A stretch of DNA of 64,000 bases from contig WPIO01000028.1 in the NCBI GenBank assembly GCA_009760855.2, forward strand, positions 3,739,501 through 3,803,500. The letters are read 5' to 3'. Of the stretch, positions 21,140-33,320 are shown in pieces. The translations under genes and the position numbers were made by a program. Origin of the DNA: Cristatella mucedo. Its lineage: Eukaryota > Bryozoa > Phylactolaemata > Cristatellidae. The notes beneath the pieces were generated by a model. It had not been told where the DNA came from. It saw only the letters and a program-made list of their open reading frames with translations, and did not search any database. Each line of letters begins with the position of its first letter. Positions within the stretch are counted from its first letter, which is position 1.

Positions 21140-21398
21140 TAGGCCTGCAAAACGGCAAGACCCGCAAGATTTGCACGTAGGCGGTGCTAGACCCGCAATT
21201 CATGAACATTTGTATATTGCGCAAAATCATAGTGCTTATTCGACATGAACACGGTGGTTGCTCATTGGGTAGGATTAGGACATAATTTCGCCGTTGGTAA
21301 CAGTGGGGGCCTGGGAATAGAGGGCGGCGGCCCAGGTCGCTTGCCCACTGTGGGGGAGGAGGGTCAAGTTCCCCCCTGACCCCTGGGTCCGTCAGTGG
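21140..21398. repeat. Dispersed repeat family D copy (probable non-autonomous DNA transposon)
   Basis: Aligns along most of its length with 50335-50621: shared words include GGCAAGA.CCGC, TTATTCGACA.GAAC and ACATAATTTCG, then G-rich GGGAATAG and GGCCCAGGTCG. The right end, read in reverse, is CCACTGACGGACCCAGGGG, of the CAGNGGCGGA type found at ends of many hAT-like elements. No transposase is encoded. Class assignment is an inference from the terminus only. Confidence 0.6.
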
Positions 21399-22380
21399 AC
21401 GCAGCGTACTCGACTTGAAAACATCATATTCAGATACCGTCGAGGCATGTAGTCTGATTTTCAGTTATGAAAAGGGCTCGGGCAAAGGTGAGACAGCGAC
21501 AGCAGTCGTGCTGCTAGGCACCCTCTCGCGACGTCACAGTTTCCACCAATAAGGATTTCGCAACATTAAGAAAGAGGTACAATTTGCCCGTCAAAAATGC
21601 GGGCTCGTCGTCTAAGTAAGTGGGCATTCAGGCATGTCTTTCAAGGCAAAGTTGGTCTTTTCCATTATTCTCTATGGGCATGTGCTACATACAGGCATAT
21701 ACATATAAATATATATGTATATAATTGTATGGATATATATATATATATATATTTATTTATATATACAGACGATGATGGAGATGGAGAGAAATAGAGATTA
21801 GAGGAAAGTGAGAGAGAGAGAGGCATGATACGGTGACAGGCTTTGCCAGTCGTCATTAAAGAAATTGCCCAGACTGCGAGCACTTGAAAGTAATCACAGC
21901 TCTGCCGCTTCGAGAAAAGTCGTTTATTTTTGCTGACTTTCAGCCTTTCGTGAAGTTTTCAAAGTTCACAAATGTTTTTACTAGCGGATAGCTAGGGCTT
22001 TTAGTCGTCAAATTAATATTACAGAAATAAGGTTTTTGCACCCACTGATCTTATCTTTCTATACTCATTAGGCCACTTGTAGTGTGGTCTATAGTGTCGC
22101 TAGTATGTCTGACGTATGTTTTCTATCACAAAACCTAATTCGGTGCATCTAATTCAATATGGAAGGGCTTTGGAAGTCCAGTATACAGTGTAAAAAATCA
22201 TGCTTGAAAAAACGTCTTCAATTAATTTAGCTGCAAGCCTCTGGTGGAAATTCTCATCAACCAAGAACGCGGATCATGATTAAAGGATAGATGCAAATGC
22301 ATGCTATTATAATCTGCTACCAGTTGTCAAAGAAGATGAAGACCTTGCCAAAGCAAGTTTCAGTCATTCAGCATCCACAT
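21399..22380. other. Unassigned sequence with a TA microsatellite
   Basis: A TATA-rich stretch at 21696-21760, then a short GA-rich patch to about 21820; otherwise nothing recognised. Confidence 0.6.
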
Positions 22381-22512
22381 TATTTAGCGACAGAAGAGCA
22401 TTTGTGGCTATCATCCAGGCCTGCAGCAGCAGATATTAAGGGATTGCCTGTTGCAGGACTCGAACCTACGACCGTGGGTCGTGAATCGCGAGCTCTTTAC
22501 CCCTGGGCTAAG
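22381..22512 (-). mobile_element. Diverged SINE-B-like tRNA-derived element, reverse orientation
   Basis: The minus strand has a B box close to GGTTCGAGTCC and TTAGCCCAGGGGTAAAGAGC as the A-box side, then a SINE-B-like body (ATAGCCACAAATGCTCTTCT, TGTCGCTAAATAA). The head differs from other SINE-B copies, so it may be a separate subfamily. Confidence 0.65.
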
Positions 22513-22742
22513 TAAGACCCAGGGGCAAGCGGCTATATATTGGAAGCATGGCAGTTGTCACGTCTAACGGTAGTGGAGTCGCCTTAACATCAAGAAATAA
22601 TATTACCTCTCAGCAATACCACAGTTTAGCTCTATATCTTTTTTATTATTTTTTATTATCTTTTTTATATTTATTTTTGTCTTTTCTATTTCCCTCACAG
22701 GCTTTCTAAAAGCTTGGTGTCATAGGCCAAGTATGCCGCCGG

Positions 22743-23516
22743 TCAGCAGAGGCGAAGCCAGGATTGGAGCGCCAGAGTGGCACGTGGTTCTGGCGCACGG
22801 AACTCCCCCCCCCCCGTGTAGAGGGGGTCTGACAGACGTCCCCCCCAGCGCCTGCGGGTGTCGCGAAGCCTGGCCCAGCACCGAGGGTCCAGCGGCCACG
22901 CTTTCGCGGCCGCTGGCCGCCCGACCGGGTGTCAGACTCGGCTCCTGCCCACCAGGCTAGAGGTGGCAGCTGCCAAACCAGCCACCCCCTGGCCGATAGA
23001 GGTGGCAGCTGCCAAACCAGCCACCCCCTGGCCGATAGAGGTGGCAGCTGCCAAACCAGCCACCCCCTGGCCGATAGAGGTGGCAGCTGCCAAACCAGCC
23101 ACCCCCTGGCCGATAGAGGTGGCAGCTGCCAAACCAGCCACCCCCTGGCCGATAGAGGTGGCAGCTGCCAAACCAGCCACCCCCTGGCCGATAGAGGTGG
23201 CAGCTGCCAAACCAGCCACCCCCTGGCCGATAGAGGTGGCAGCTGCCAAACCAGCCACCCCCTGGCCGATAGAGGTGGCAGCTGCCAAACCAGCCACCCC
23301 CTGGCCGATAGAGGTGGCAGCTGCCAAACCAGCCACCCCCTGGCCGATAGAGGTGGCAGCTGCCAAACCAGCCACCCCCTGGCCGATAGAGGTGGCAGCT
23401 GCCAAACCAGCCACCCCCTGGCCGATAGAGGTGGCAGCTGCCAAACCAGCCACCCCCTGGCCGATAGAGGTGGCAGCTGCCAAACCAGCCACCCCCTGGC
23501 CTTGAGCGTCTGCTGA
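22743..23516. mobile_element. Candidate non-autonomous DNA transposon enclosing a minisatellite
   Basis: Left end TCAGCAGAGGCGAAGCCAGG and the reverse complement of the right end TCAGCAGACGCTCAAGGCCA form an imperfect terminal inverted repeat of about 20 bp. The left end also resembles that of repeat family D (CAGCGGCACCAGGATT). Between them lie a G/C-rich segment with C and G runs and fourteen tandem units. I found no matching target-site duplication, so the boundaries and the transposon interpretation are tentative. Confidence 0.4.
22960..23501. repeat. 39-bp minisatellite, 13.9 apparently identical copies
   Basis: Unit begins GAGGTGGCAGCTGCCAAACC and ends CTGGCCGATA; copies start every 39 bp from 22960 to 23467, and I see no differences between units. 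Each unit holds the palindrome GGCAGCTGCC. As 39 is a multiple of three, several frames stay open on both strands, giving 13-residue protein repeats such as ARGWLVWQLPPLS on the minus strand. The homogeneity points to recent expansion. Confidence 0.97.
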
Positions 23517-23833
23517 TGATCGTCGTGCATGACTGTCCTACTCCTACTTACGCTCCTCCTAATAGTTCTCAATTTAAGGCACAGTATTATAACTAACAGC
23601 TTCTGTATGGCCAAAAGTACTCCACATTATTGTAGGTAAATATAATCCTATTTATCTTTATTTATTTTGTTTTATTCGACCTTGGTTGTTAAAGGTGAAC
23701 GAACACTTTACCTCTGGGCTAAGCCAGTGCGGCGGCGTACAGATACATTTATCCTAGGACGCTATGTATATTTTATATTACTATAGTCATAATAATATTA
23801 TTAAATTAAATTGTAGCAACAATACTACAACTG
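23517..23833. other. Unassigned, with a SINE-A head remnant
   Basis: 23679-23740 (GACCTTGGTTGTTAAAGGTG, then CACTTTACCTCTGGGC) resembles the reversed head of the variant SINE-A seen at 53.9 kb. The rest is AT-rich and unrecognised. Confidence 0.5.
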
Positions 23834-24432
23834 CATCTCTATAGTGCCCTCAGAGAACTTAATCTCTTTCTAGGTAATTTACATGTGCTATAAAGAAGCA
23901 TGATCAAAAGCATGAGCAAATTATTAGTAGTAACATGAACAATGTCAGCAAGCAAAACATGGTTAGAGGTGATGTGCACACTTTCAACATGTAAATGTAG
24001 TTAATAGTAGCTTGCACTGTGTCAGCATGCACAAGCACACAGAGGACGAATGGATAGGACCCACTAAATGCTGTGACAAATGGGTGCGCTTTTTGCTTCT
24101 TTTTAAATGTAATCAAGTCGGGGGAAGTAGTGACGTTAGTCGAGAGTGAGTTCAATCCTTTGCGAGCATGCGAACTAAAGGCAGGGTCTCCAAAAGATTT
24201 GAGGTTTGTACGAGGTGTAGCTAAACGAATTGAGTCAGAAAAGCAGGTGCTACGATGCCTTGCCTGGAGAGGGAGTAGTTCTGATTCGTAGACTGGAGCC
24301 ACAGAGAGAAGGGACCTAAAAGTGAGAGACAGAATCTTACAGTCGATACGCTACTTGACTAGGAGCCAATATATGTCGGCGAGAAGTAGTGTGATGTGGC
24401 TACTGTGACGCTTGCGACAGACAGGCTGCGGT
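23834..24432 (-). mobile_element. LINE-A fragment (diverged), reverse orientation
   Basis: The minus strand runs from the C-HITPLL region (about 24432) through APVYESELLPLQARHRSTCF and LKSFGDPAFSSHA to the 3' stem-loop with AGAGATTAAGTTCTCT at about 23850-23875. Many substitutions mark it as an older subfamily member; both ends are incomplete. Confidence 0.85.
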
Positions 24433-26119
24433 GTATAATTTGGCCAGGATGGTTATATTTCTTAAACGCTACGTTCAAATTTGTAGACAGACTGTTGTAG
24501 TTTATGGAGCGTGGTTATTCTCTGTCGTGAGAACTAAATTTGTTTACCGCCCCATGTGTTGACTTGATTATTTTCTGTTCGAGCGGCGCCCTTAAAAGTA
24601 AGCAGGCTACATGTTAGGCGTCTTGGTTGACCTAAACTGTTCGTAAAATTCTGAGAACTAAAAGGCTATTCTTCTAAACAAAAAGTCTGTGATTTTGGCA
24701 CGGTGTGACCAAGCGTCGAGCCGCGGTAACTCTCGTCGACACAAAGCGATTCATTTAGTGATTCGCCAGGCTCTCGATCGCGGTGTATCGCACAATCACT
24801 ATGTGGCAAGTGAAATTATCTACCTCCGATTTGCTAAGCACAATTTATCCAGGCACAGCGACACCTATGAGTGGATATTTAAGCCCCCTGTGAATCTCCG
24901 ATCGCGTATTAACTCATCCGAACGCGTATCCTGTCGACCATTGTCAAGCCTTACAGAAGAAAGCTTGCTGATGCTAAGAAAATATAAATGCCTCTTCTCT
25001 AGTTGATGACCATTCATACACGTCCTTATCCGCTCGAAATCGACACTCTAGGTTTAAGGCCTTCTGTAATGCACCAAATATCGTTACGACCTAGGGATTT
25101 CTCTGAAGATGCATTTGCTAGCGCTATTGCAGTTACATGAGTATTGAAGTAATTGTACGAAAATAAAGCCAATAAATGCTTGTACACCTGGTGACGGTAG
25201 TTTTTTTATAGCACACTTCACGTTTGTCTCCCCGTCACAGGCGGGAAAGTCCGTTTATGGAAAACGCCTTACGATCGCTAAAAACTGCCATCTCCGCCAA
25301 ACTGGGTCCTGAGTCCATGACACTAACCACACCGTCACCGGAATGGCTCCGAGATCAATTTATTGGTATCCACTTTTTTTGCTCGAGTTATGCATCGTTA
25401 TGAACAAGTATTAACCACATATAGCGTCTAAATCTCTCTTTTATTTTCGCTGAACTCTAAGCCACTCTAAACCATAGGGCATCATTCACTGATAGCAGAC
25501 AGGCGTCCTGGCAATCTGTCGGTGGACTTTGGGTAGAATTAGTGCCAATCTGAAATAAGCTATACTGTTAGCTTCATGACGTTTCATTCCGGTCAGTGCT
25601 CCAGCTCCCTGCGGTTTCAGAAACAGGATCTAGAAAGATTTTGTAATGTAATGAGCTTGGCGTCTGTCGCTTCAAAATACTCACGTGTCCAGCCTTTATA
25701 GACGCTACAGTTTGTGGCTATTAGTTTTCCCTAACTATTGTACTTAGCTGCCCGTACTGAATATATGTAAACTTGGCGACAGCTCTGCCTTGAACGTAAA
25801 AGTGATCGAAGACAAAGACAGCAAACACGCTCAGCCTCACTCCCTCTCAAATCTGTGATCGATCAACAAAGTCGGCCTTCTCCTACTCATCTTTAATTGT
25901 GCGCATATGTGTGTGCGACCAAGTTATTAAACAAGGGTCCCATTGACAAACTTTCTTACAGGCTTCGTTATGCTGTAAGCAAAAGTGGGTAAGCTCTTCA
26001 GTCTCAAGAGAATGTTCATTCACAAATTTATTTCGGATATTTCTACCCGGCATTCAATTATAGGTCACGGGTTCATGCAGATAGAAAACCACTCATATCT
26101 GTTTTTGCGATATGACTAG
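24433..26119. other. Unassigned sequence
   Basis: About 1.7 kb without recognised elements. One open frame of 105 codons at 24689-25006 has no recognisable relative. Confidence 0.5.
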
Positions 26120-26390
26120 CTAGCTTTGGGAATGTGCGGCTCATTTTCACAACGCTAACGCCATCCTGAGCTGCTACTTCCGTGCTTCTCCCTACCTCGA
26201 GCGCCACCCTCCTGACTCAGTTACGCTTCTCCCTTTCTCTTTGTTGCATCAGGTAAAGTCTATAGGCTACCGCATGCCTACCGAAAGCCACTTAGGCTTA
26301 GAGTTTGCCACAGAAAACTCTTCTGCGTAACACCCACTCGATCTTCGTGGCATTGTGGAGTTACTGACTGGGATGCGTACATTACGGCTG
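26120..26390 (+). mobile_element. LINE-B fragment, forward orientation
   Basis: Matches the 3' part of the copies at 6.2 and 17.9 kb read in reverse: ATCCTGAGCTGCTACTTCC, TCTCTTTGTTGCATCAGG, CCTACCGAAAGCCACTTAGG and TGTGGAGTTACTGAC. Neither the C-terminal PRLW motif nor a clean (ACAT)n tail remains. Confidence 0.65.
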
Positions 26391-27799
26391 AGTGCATCGC
26401 CTGATGGCTACTTACTTCTGACAAACGGGTGCCTTCAAAACCTTTAGCACGGCCATTAAGGATAAACATTTGAGTAAGATTTACTAATTATTAGCAAGAG
26501 TTAAGTCTATTGCTAGCTTTATTATACCAATAAAAATATTCATAGCTAAGCCAATGAAAATGATTCCGACAGCACTTAGTATGTGACTAGAATGATTTAT
26601 CAGATGTGGCATGGTATGGCCTCACTCAAAGGAGGTGGAAGTCTCCACAATATCACAATAGTTAAAAGAATCTGCCTTGTCCGCAACAGATGAGTTTGTC
26701 CGCATCAATGAAATAGCTTTTTCAATTTCAGAAAAACAATAGGGCTTTTTAATGCAGACTATGAATCATCTATTTGCCAAATTTTACATTTGGTTCAAAA
26801 ATTAGTCACATAAATTGCATTTTTACTTTTTGAAAAGATGGGATTCAAAGATTCCGGGTAATTACGACGGAGACAATGTTTATTGTTGCCAACTTACACG
26901 TTGCTGTTTACAGAAATGCCTTTAAAATGGTAGAAATGAGTGTATTCCTACAAGATAAATTAACTACCAAATCTATTCGATATACTATCATTAAGAGCCT
27001 ATAGCATAAGAAAATGAATTGATAAGAAGATGAGCTGATAAGACAGTCTTCGACAGCTTCTTTAATGGTACCAATGCCGTCATTTTTTCACGACTCCTTC
27101 AATGGCGGCCACCAGGGCAAGATCGGAGCAGAAAACGCGATTCTTGTGGTGCCAGACTTCAACGCCCTGAACTTGCTGACATGCAGCGGTTATTTTTTTC
27201 TTTTCTTGACAGATAGATAAGATAAGAATTTATTTCGGAGTAGTTAAGATAAGGATCTATGTGTAATAGGAATACACCAAGATGGCTGGTGGTTCGCCAT
27301 TACTTCCGACCCACTTCCAACCAAGCAGGTTGACGCTGCCTCCGCGTCAGTCGGCCAGCTTTACCCCCTGACCTCACGAGCTTCATGGAGCCCTTCACAG
27401 TGTCTATTGACGATACATTTGCTGTCCCGTTCTCTTGCGTAAAGACTTTTTGACGACTTCACTTGTTTACATGCTTACGACAGCGATATTTGGATTTTAG
27501 TTCCACGTTTGTCGAACTCGCGTCTACAATCGTTACCCAGCCCTGTCGACTCTGCTGCTGTTAAAGATTGTAACCGACGGTACATTACCGCTTCTTCGTT
27601 GCTACTAAAGTTGTCACACTTACTTTGTTGTTACATTCATGTTTAACCGGCGACTGCCGGTTTATTTATAAAGCGTGCAGATGTGTTAGTAATCTGTGTA
27701 ATATTTACTCGTGGCTCACGCTCTCCACTCTCTCGGCGCTTAAAACGAGCGGGCGCGGTGATTCAGTCTTAAGCTTTCAGTCGCTAAAGTTTACTGCCC
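26391..27799. other. Unassigned AT-rich sequence
   Basis: No gene or repeat family recognised; a short degenerate GATA stretch lies near 27210-27240. Confidence 0.5.
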
Positions 27800-28290
27800 T
27801 ATCTTATTCCGCCAATTTGACTATTCATAAACCTCACTGTTGTCACATTGCACTGCCTCGTGCCGATCTGCACTAGCTCCCCGTTGACTTCTATATCCTG
27901 TCACTCACCTTTAGGTCTTATTTTGGCCGCACTGATCTGAATTACTTCTTAATCTGGTCTCCGTCGCACCACCCGTTCTTCTGATTCCGGTCGTTTGGTT
28001 TTGCCTCAAAAGAACTTCAAATTCTTTGGCGACCGTGCCTTGGTGTGCTCACAAAGACTGAAAAACATTACCGATTTACATAGCGTCATCTCCTTATTTG
28101 AAGACACGGAAAAGAAATTAAAAGTACAATTGTTCTTCGCAGTCTTTGCCTGTCTGTGTAAATTTCCTTTTTGTGCTGGTGTGTTCTAAAGCCACACGCC
28201 AGCTCTAACCAATTTGCAAGCTTCCTTTTCAGCACATTCAGACTGCCTAGAAAGATATTTTATTCTTTTTGGGCGCTATATAAATGTTTT
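27800..28290 (+). mobile_element. Strongly diverged LINE-A-like fragment
   Basis: Recognisable order: CCHIALPRADLH (cf. CHITPLLADLH), LPV, LTFRS, then CTTCAAATTCTTTGGCGACC (KSFGDRA) and a 3' end with TGCCTAGAAAGATATTTTAT and GGGCGCTATATAAATG. It belongs to an older or sister subfamily. Confidence 0.7.
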
Positions 28291-28917
28291 ATTCCTGTTG
28301 CTATTGACCACAATCACCTTCCGGCTGTGGAGGACGATGGCCGCACAATTCTCGTCCTCCGTAGCAGAGACTGTTCGTAACCGGCACAGAACCATGCAAG
28401 CTGAGTTTGACCCCTTCGGCATCTAATGCCTGCTTCCGAGTAGGAATATTCCGCTAGCTTCCGAGTTCAGGTTTTTACTCAGCTAGAGGAAAAACTCCAA
28501 CCACTAGTCTTGTGGTCATCTGAGTTTCCTTGTTTAAGATTATCTGCTGCGGATCTTGGTAGTTACTCAGGCCTGTGCGAGTCAGATAACTACATAACCT
28601 ATTACGTAATCAGCCCATTCAGTGGTCAGGTATCTCTTTAGGTGCTTGAGATTGTTGCATTACTCAGCCGCAGCCCCGATGAATAAGCTTTCATCGCCTG
28701 TGAGACTTTTGGATGGGGGTTGTGGAGAATTAGAGACTATGCGTACAGTCCGAGGGCATTATAATGATTGCGTGAGTGGTCCAATAATTCGTGTCATTTA
28801 GTCGTACGAAGTTTACCCAATTGGCGAGAAGATAACGACAAGCCAGGTGTTACGTCAGCAGACTTACTTCCTGAGTGGGGTGACGATGAAATGGAGCGGG
28901 AGGGTGGCAACTACCTC
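28291..28917. other. Unassigned sequence
   Basis: Nothing recognised. Confidence 0.5.
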
Positions 28918-29805
28918 ATAATAATAATAATATTGCACTTGATACAGCGCCCTCAGAGAACTCAATCTCTCTTTCTAGGCACTTTACATTTGCTGCAAAA
29001 GGTAATGCAATTGAATGGTGAGTAATATCATGCTTGATTAAAAAACAAAATGAATAACATGGTTAGGGGCGACATGCACAGGGTCAGCATGCAAATGTGG
29101 TTAGTGGCAGCATGCACAGTGTCAGCACGCATAAGCACATCAAGGACGAATCACAGGGACCCACTAAATGCTGTCCTAAATAGGTGTTTTTAAGCTCTTT
29201 TTAAATGTGGTCAAGTCAGGGGATGTTCTGACGCAGGTCGGGAGGGAGTTCCAGGCTTTGGGAGCATACGAACTAAATGCACGATCTCCAAAGGATTTGA
29301 GGTTTGTACGAGATATTTGTAGACTGTTGGATTCCGGAAAGCGGGTGGTACGATGCTTGGCCTGATGGGGGAGTATATCTGAGAGATAGGCTGGAGCCAA
29401 AGAATGAAGTGACCTAAAAGTGAACGACAAAACCTTTAAGTCAATCTGTTGCTTGACTGGTAGCCAGTGTAGGTCGGCGAGAAGTGGTGTGATGTGGCAA
29501 CTTCGACGCTCACGACAGACAAGCCTAGCTGCAGAGTTTTGCACCAAGCTGCAATAGCCTGATCGTACATGCTGGTAGGCCAGTAAGCAGTGAGTTGCAG
29601 AAGTCGAGACGGGATGTCACGAATGCATGGACCAACTTGTATGTGGTATCCTTATCTGAACAAGCCCGAATTTTAGCAATATTATGAAGCTGAAAATAGG
29701 CGGATTTGACCGTGGAGCTGATATGGTCGTCTAACGAGAGGTCGCTTTGGAATATGACACCTAGATTTCGAGCTGATTCGACAGGCGATATGCTGGCAGA
29801 GCCAA
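28918..29805 (-). mobile_element. LINE-A copy, 5'-truncated, reverse orientation
   Basis: Starts (minus) at [20 protein letters not shown], passes through RLDFCNSLLTG, ARLVCRERRSCHITPLLADL and AFSSYAPKAWNSLP, and ends with the stem-loop and (TTA)n at 28932-28918. Two frames are needed to read the protein. Similarity to the other copies stops sharply at 29805. Confidence 0.9.
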
Positions 29806-30127
29806 AAGTCCTGAGCACTCAACCAGCTATCCATTACAAACACGGCGTTTCATTCGGCCTCAAAGGTAGGGCCTTGACCATTTTAGTAAAAAAATGTACA
29901 TACCGTGTCTTCGCATTACCTGGTGTAGCACAAGCAATTTTGGTAGTTCTGTTTCTTCAGACACCCGCCCACTTTTGCCTTTCGTCCTTATCTGTGTGTG
30001 CTATCTAGTGAGTCTACTTTTGCCTTTCGCACATATCTGTGTATGCTATCTAGTGAGTTCCGACTTCATTAGCAAAACTGGAGACGAAAATGCCATTAAC
30101 AACAATGTCGTGGCTGAATGACAGTAA
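29806..30127. other. Unassigned sequence
   Basis: Contains a short direct repeat: TTTTGCCTTTCG recurs about 50 bp apart with TCTGTGT and GCTATCTAGTGAGT. Otherwise nothing. Confidence 0.5.
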
Positions 30128-31285
30128 AGCTTACTTGTGGTGAATGTCGCAACTGCCACAGTATACCACTTCTCACCGACCTTTATTTGCAACCCATCAA
30201 ACAGCTCATCGCCTTCAATTTTTGCCACTCACTTTGAGATCCCCACATCTTCTTGCTCCGGCCTACCTGTCAACTCCCTTGCTGCCATGTATTGACGACA
30301 TTCGCACATAGAGGGCAGAAAACTTTCTTAAATTGAATGATGATAAACCAGCCCACTAGTTATGGGCAAACCAAGTTTGATTCTGAAATGGGAAAGGTTA
30401 ATGCTCACAATCGGCTCTGCCAGCATATGCCCTGTTTAATCTGCACAAAATCAAAGTGTCCTGCTGCAAAGTGACCTTTCATTAACCACATCAGTTCCAC
30501 AGTCAAGTCTGCCTACTTTCAGTTACATAACATTGCTAAAATTCGGGTTTGCTTAAACAGGAAATCCACAAGTAAATTGATCCATGCAGTTTTGAGATCC
30601 CACCTCGACTTCTGGAACTCGCTGCTTGCTGGTCTACCGGCATGTGCAATCAGGCGCTTTCATCCGGTGCAAAACTCTGCAGCAAGGCTTATCTAGCGTG
30701 AGCTTTGAGTTGCAACATCACGCCACTTCTCGCCGACTTGCACTGACTCCCAGTCAAGCAACGCATCGATTTCAAAGTTCTGTCACTCACTTTTCGGTCC
30801 CTTCCTTTTTTGGCTCCAGCATTCCTATCAGATCTTCTCCCCCACCAGGCTAAGCATCGTACCACCTGCTTTTCGGAATCTAATCATTTACCTAGACCTC
30901 GTACGAACCTCAAATCCTTTAGAGATCGTGCCGTTGGTTCGTATGCTCCCAAAACCTGGAACTCACCTCCGACTTGCATCATGACATCCCTTGACTTGAC
31001 CACATTTAAAAAAACTAAAAACTCATTTATTCATCACAGCATTTAGTAGGTACATTTGATTATTCTTTCATGTGTATATGCGTGCTGACCCTGTTCATGC
31101 TGCCACTAACCACATGTGCATGCTGACCCTGTGCATGTCACTCCTAACAATGTTATTATTGTTGTTATTGACCATGCTAAGGCTAACCATTCGATCGTGC
31201 TTCCTTTGCATCAAATGCAAAGTGCATAGAAAGAGATTGAGTTCCCTGAGGGGCGCTATGTCCAATGTATTATTGTTTTTATTAT
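30128..31285 (+). mobile_element. Rearranged, diverged LINE-A copy
   Basis: A C-terminal piece comes first (30128-30277: CHSIPLLTDL-like through LAPAYLS). It is followed in the same orientation by an upstream RT piece from 30281 ([15 protein letters not shown]) that runs on to the 3' end with AGAGATTGAGTTCCCTGAGG at about 31230 and TATTATTG. The order is thus partly swapped, as if two copies were joined. Many stops. Confidence 0.8.
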
Positions 31286-31299
31286 TACCTATCCATATT

Positions 31300-31670
31300 C
31301 CTTCTTAATCAGGCCTAGCGCCGTACAACCGCGTTTCGGATTCAAGTCGTTTAGCTTCGTCTCGCTCCAACCTCCTATCTAATAGAGAGCGTTCCATTAG
31401 GTCGTATGTTCCCGAAGTCTGGGACTCACTCTCGACTGATGTTACGAAATTCCCTCACTTTATAGCATTTGCAAAGAAACTGAAAATGCACGTGCTTCTC
31501 ACAGCATTTCTGGGTCCGTGTGCACTGTCCTTTGTGCGCTTATACTCGCTGACACCGTGCCTGTTTTCACTAGCCAATTGAGAAGCTTCCTTTTCAGCAT
31601 ATGTCAAGTTTCTACAAAGAGATTTACTTTACTTCAGTCGCCATGCGCATTTTGCATTACTATTATTCCT
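31300..31670 (+). mobile_element. Old LINE-A-like 3' fragment
   Basis: AGGCCTAGCGCCGTACAACC then GATTCAAGTCGTTTAGC parallels the KHRTTRFSES region, followed by SYVPEVWDSLS-type sequence, AAACTGAAAATGCACGTGCT and a decayed tail (TTTCTACAAAGAGATTTAC). Confidence 0.65.
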
Positions 31671-32713
31671 ATGTTAGAAATCTTCAATATACTTACAGGT
31701 TCTGCTGAAAGAGCGCGAGTCCGTTGAGTGACCCGCCTATCTGTTCTCACTGCTCAAGTCACATCAAGTCAGACCGACAAGCAGCTGTCTTTAGCGTGGT
31801 AATTAAATCAGCTCAATTGGAGAGGCATGTTGGAGGTTGTCTAGGGCACGTGATCCGACTGCTCGAGAGATATTGGAATTGATGTGACAGTCGCAAGTAG
31901 TTATCAATGGCAGCGGAAACATCTGCAGCAGAACCGTGTGCGTCTCGGTGAGGTTGATTTTGTTTCACAAAGTCTGCACTTGCTACTGAAAGACTCAAAA
32001 GGCAGCGAATCGTGTAATGGAGCCCGAGGGGGCGAATGCCACAGACTTACCACACGGACAATCGCCACGAGAGACCCGCTCCACAGCTGCCCCAAGTAAC
32101 CCACTAGAAAAAAGGGTGCTTGTTTGCCATGCGATTCATCACACGATTGCTGAGCAGCCACTAGTCTCGGTAGTGATGGCGGAGCGATAGGCAGAATGCA
32201 GTTAAAAAAGAATTGTTTCCATGCGAAGATAAGCGACTCAAATCTACTTCAAGTAGCTTTGACGGTAGAAGATCCACCTGTGAGGTAGAGAAAAGACCTG
32301 TGCGTTAAACAAAAGCAGGTCATGTAAAAGGAGAGTTGCGGTTTATCGGCGTTAGCTTGACTTGGTAGCTACTAAGCCGCGAACACAATGAAGCCTGCCG
32401 TCTGTAATCAAGGCTGGAGGGTAGCTACAATGGCCTCTTTTAGAATATTGCTTGTATAATTCATGATGGCCTCGGCCTGATAGCTCCTTATCTAGATTGC
32501 TCCGACGATACCCATCGTCGGTCATCAGCGTCATCAGGTCATCAGCGCCATTGACATGAAAAGGCTGCTCTTAAACGGTTTATTTCGCCTTCGTCAAGCT
32601 ACCTTCGACGCTGTGATATCACAATACTGGATCAAAAAGATAAAAGTCTAATGCCGAAAACTGACAAGAGCTGCACCGCTGTTGCTTGTGCCAGCAGTAG
32701 CAACAAAGCACAG

Positions 32714-32716
<3 letters not shown>
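31671..32716. other. Unassigned sequence
   Basis: About 1 kb with no recognised element. Confidence 0.5.

Positions 32717-32764
<48 letters not shown>
32717..32764. repeat. GA microsatellite
   Basis: About 23 GA units with one GAAA interruption. Confidence 0.95.
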
Positions 32765-32889
32765 AATAACGGCCAATGGCCCGGTGGCCATTAGGACGAA
32801 CCTTAAAAGTGGGAATGCAGCTTTATAGATGCAAGAAAGGTACTGCACGACACTGCAACACGTTTGTTCCTTGTTATTAATTCCGCAAC

Positions 32890-33320
32890 ATTTGAGGTCA
32901 GTTGGGAGTAAATTCCGGGCTTTGGGAGCCTACGAACTAAAGGCGTGGTCTCCACAGGATTCGAGGCTGTTTAGTAGAGGCACCGCTAACGTTTGAGGAG
33001 AAGCCATTGCAGGTCGATGAGAAGTGGTGTAATGTGGCAATCGTGACGTTCACGACAGACAAGCCTAGTTTCCGAGTTCTTCATCAATTACAAATGCCTT
33101 TTTGAATTGATCAGTAGACCAGCAAGCAATGAGTTACAGAAGTCGAGACGAGATGTCACAAATGCATGGACCAATTTGAATGCAGTCTCACTGTTTAAGC
33201 AGGCCCGAGTTTTAGTAATGTTATGCACCTGAAAGCGGGTGGACTTCACTGTTGAGCCATGTAGTCGCCTAGTAAATAGTCACTTTGGAACAGCTGAACC
33301 CAGATTTCGTGCCTATGCTG
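32890..33320 (-). mobile_element. LINE-A fragment, reverse orientation, both ends missing
   Basis: Minus strand covers the ARNLG to YAPKAWN region in decayed form (GAGTTACAGAAGTCGAGACG, ATGCATGGACCAATTTG, GGCAATCGTGACGTTCACGA on the plus strand). The 3' untranslated region and tail are absent. Confidence 0.8.

Noticed and set aside
22960-23501. CRISPR-like regular array
   Set aside because: The 39-bp units are directly adjacent with no unique spacers, and the context is eukaryotic.
22706-23614. 302-codon minus-strand open frame with a 13-residue repeat
   Set aside because: The frame is long only because a 39-bp unit without stops is repeated; other frames on both strands are open too, and flanking parts resemble no protein.
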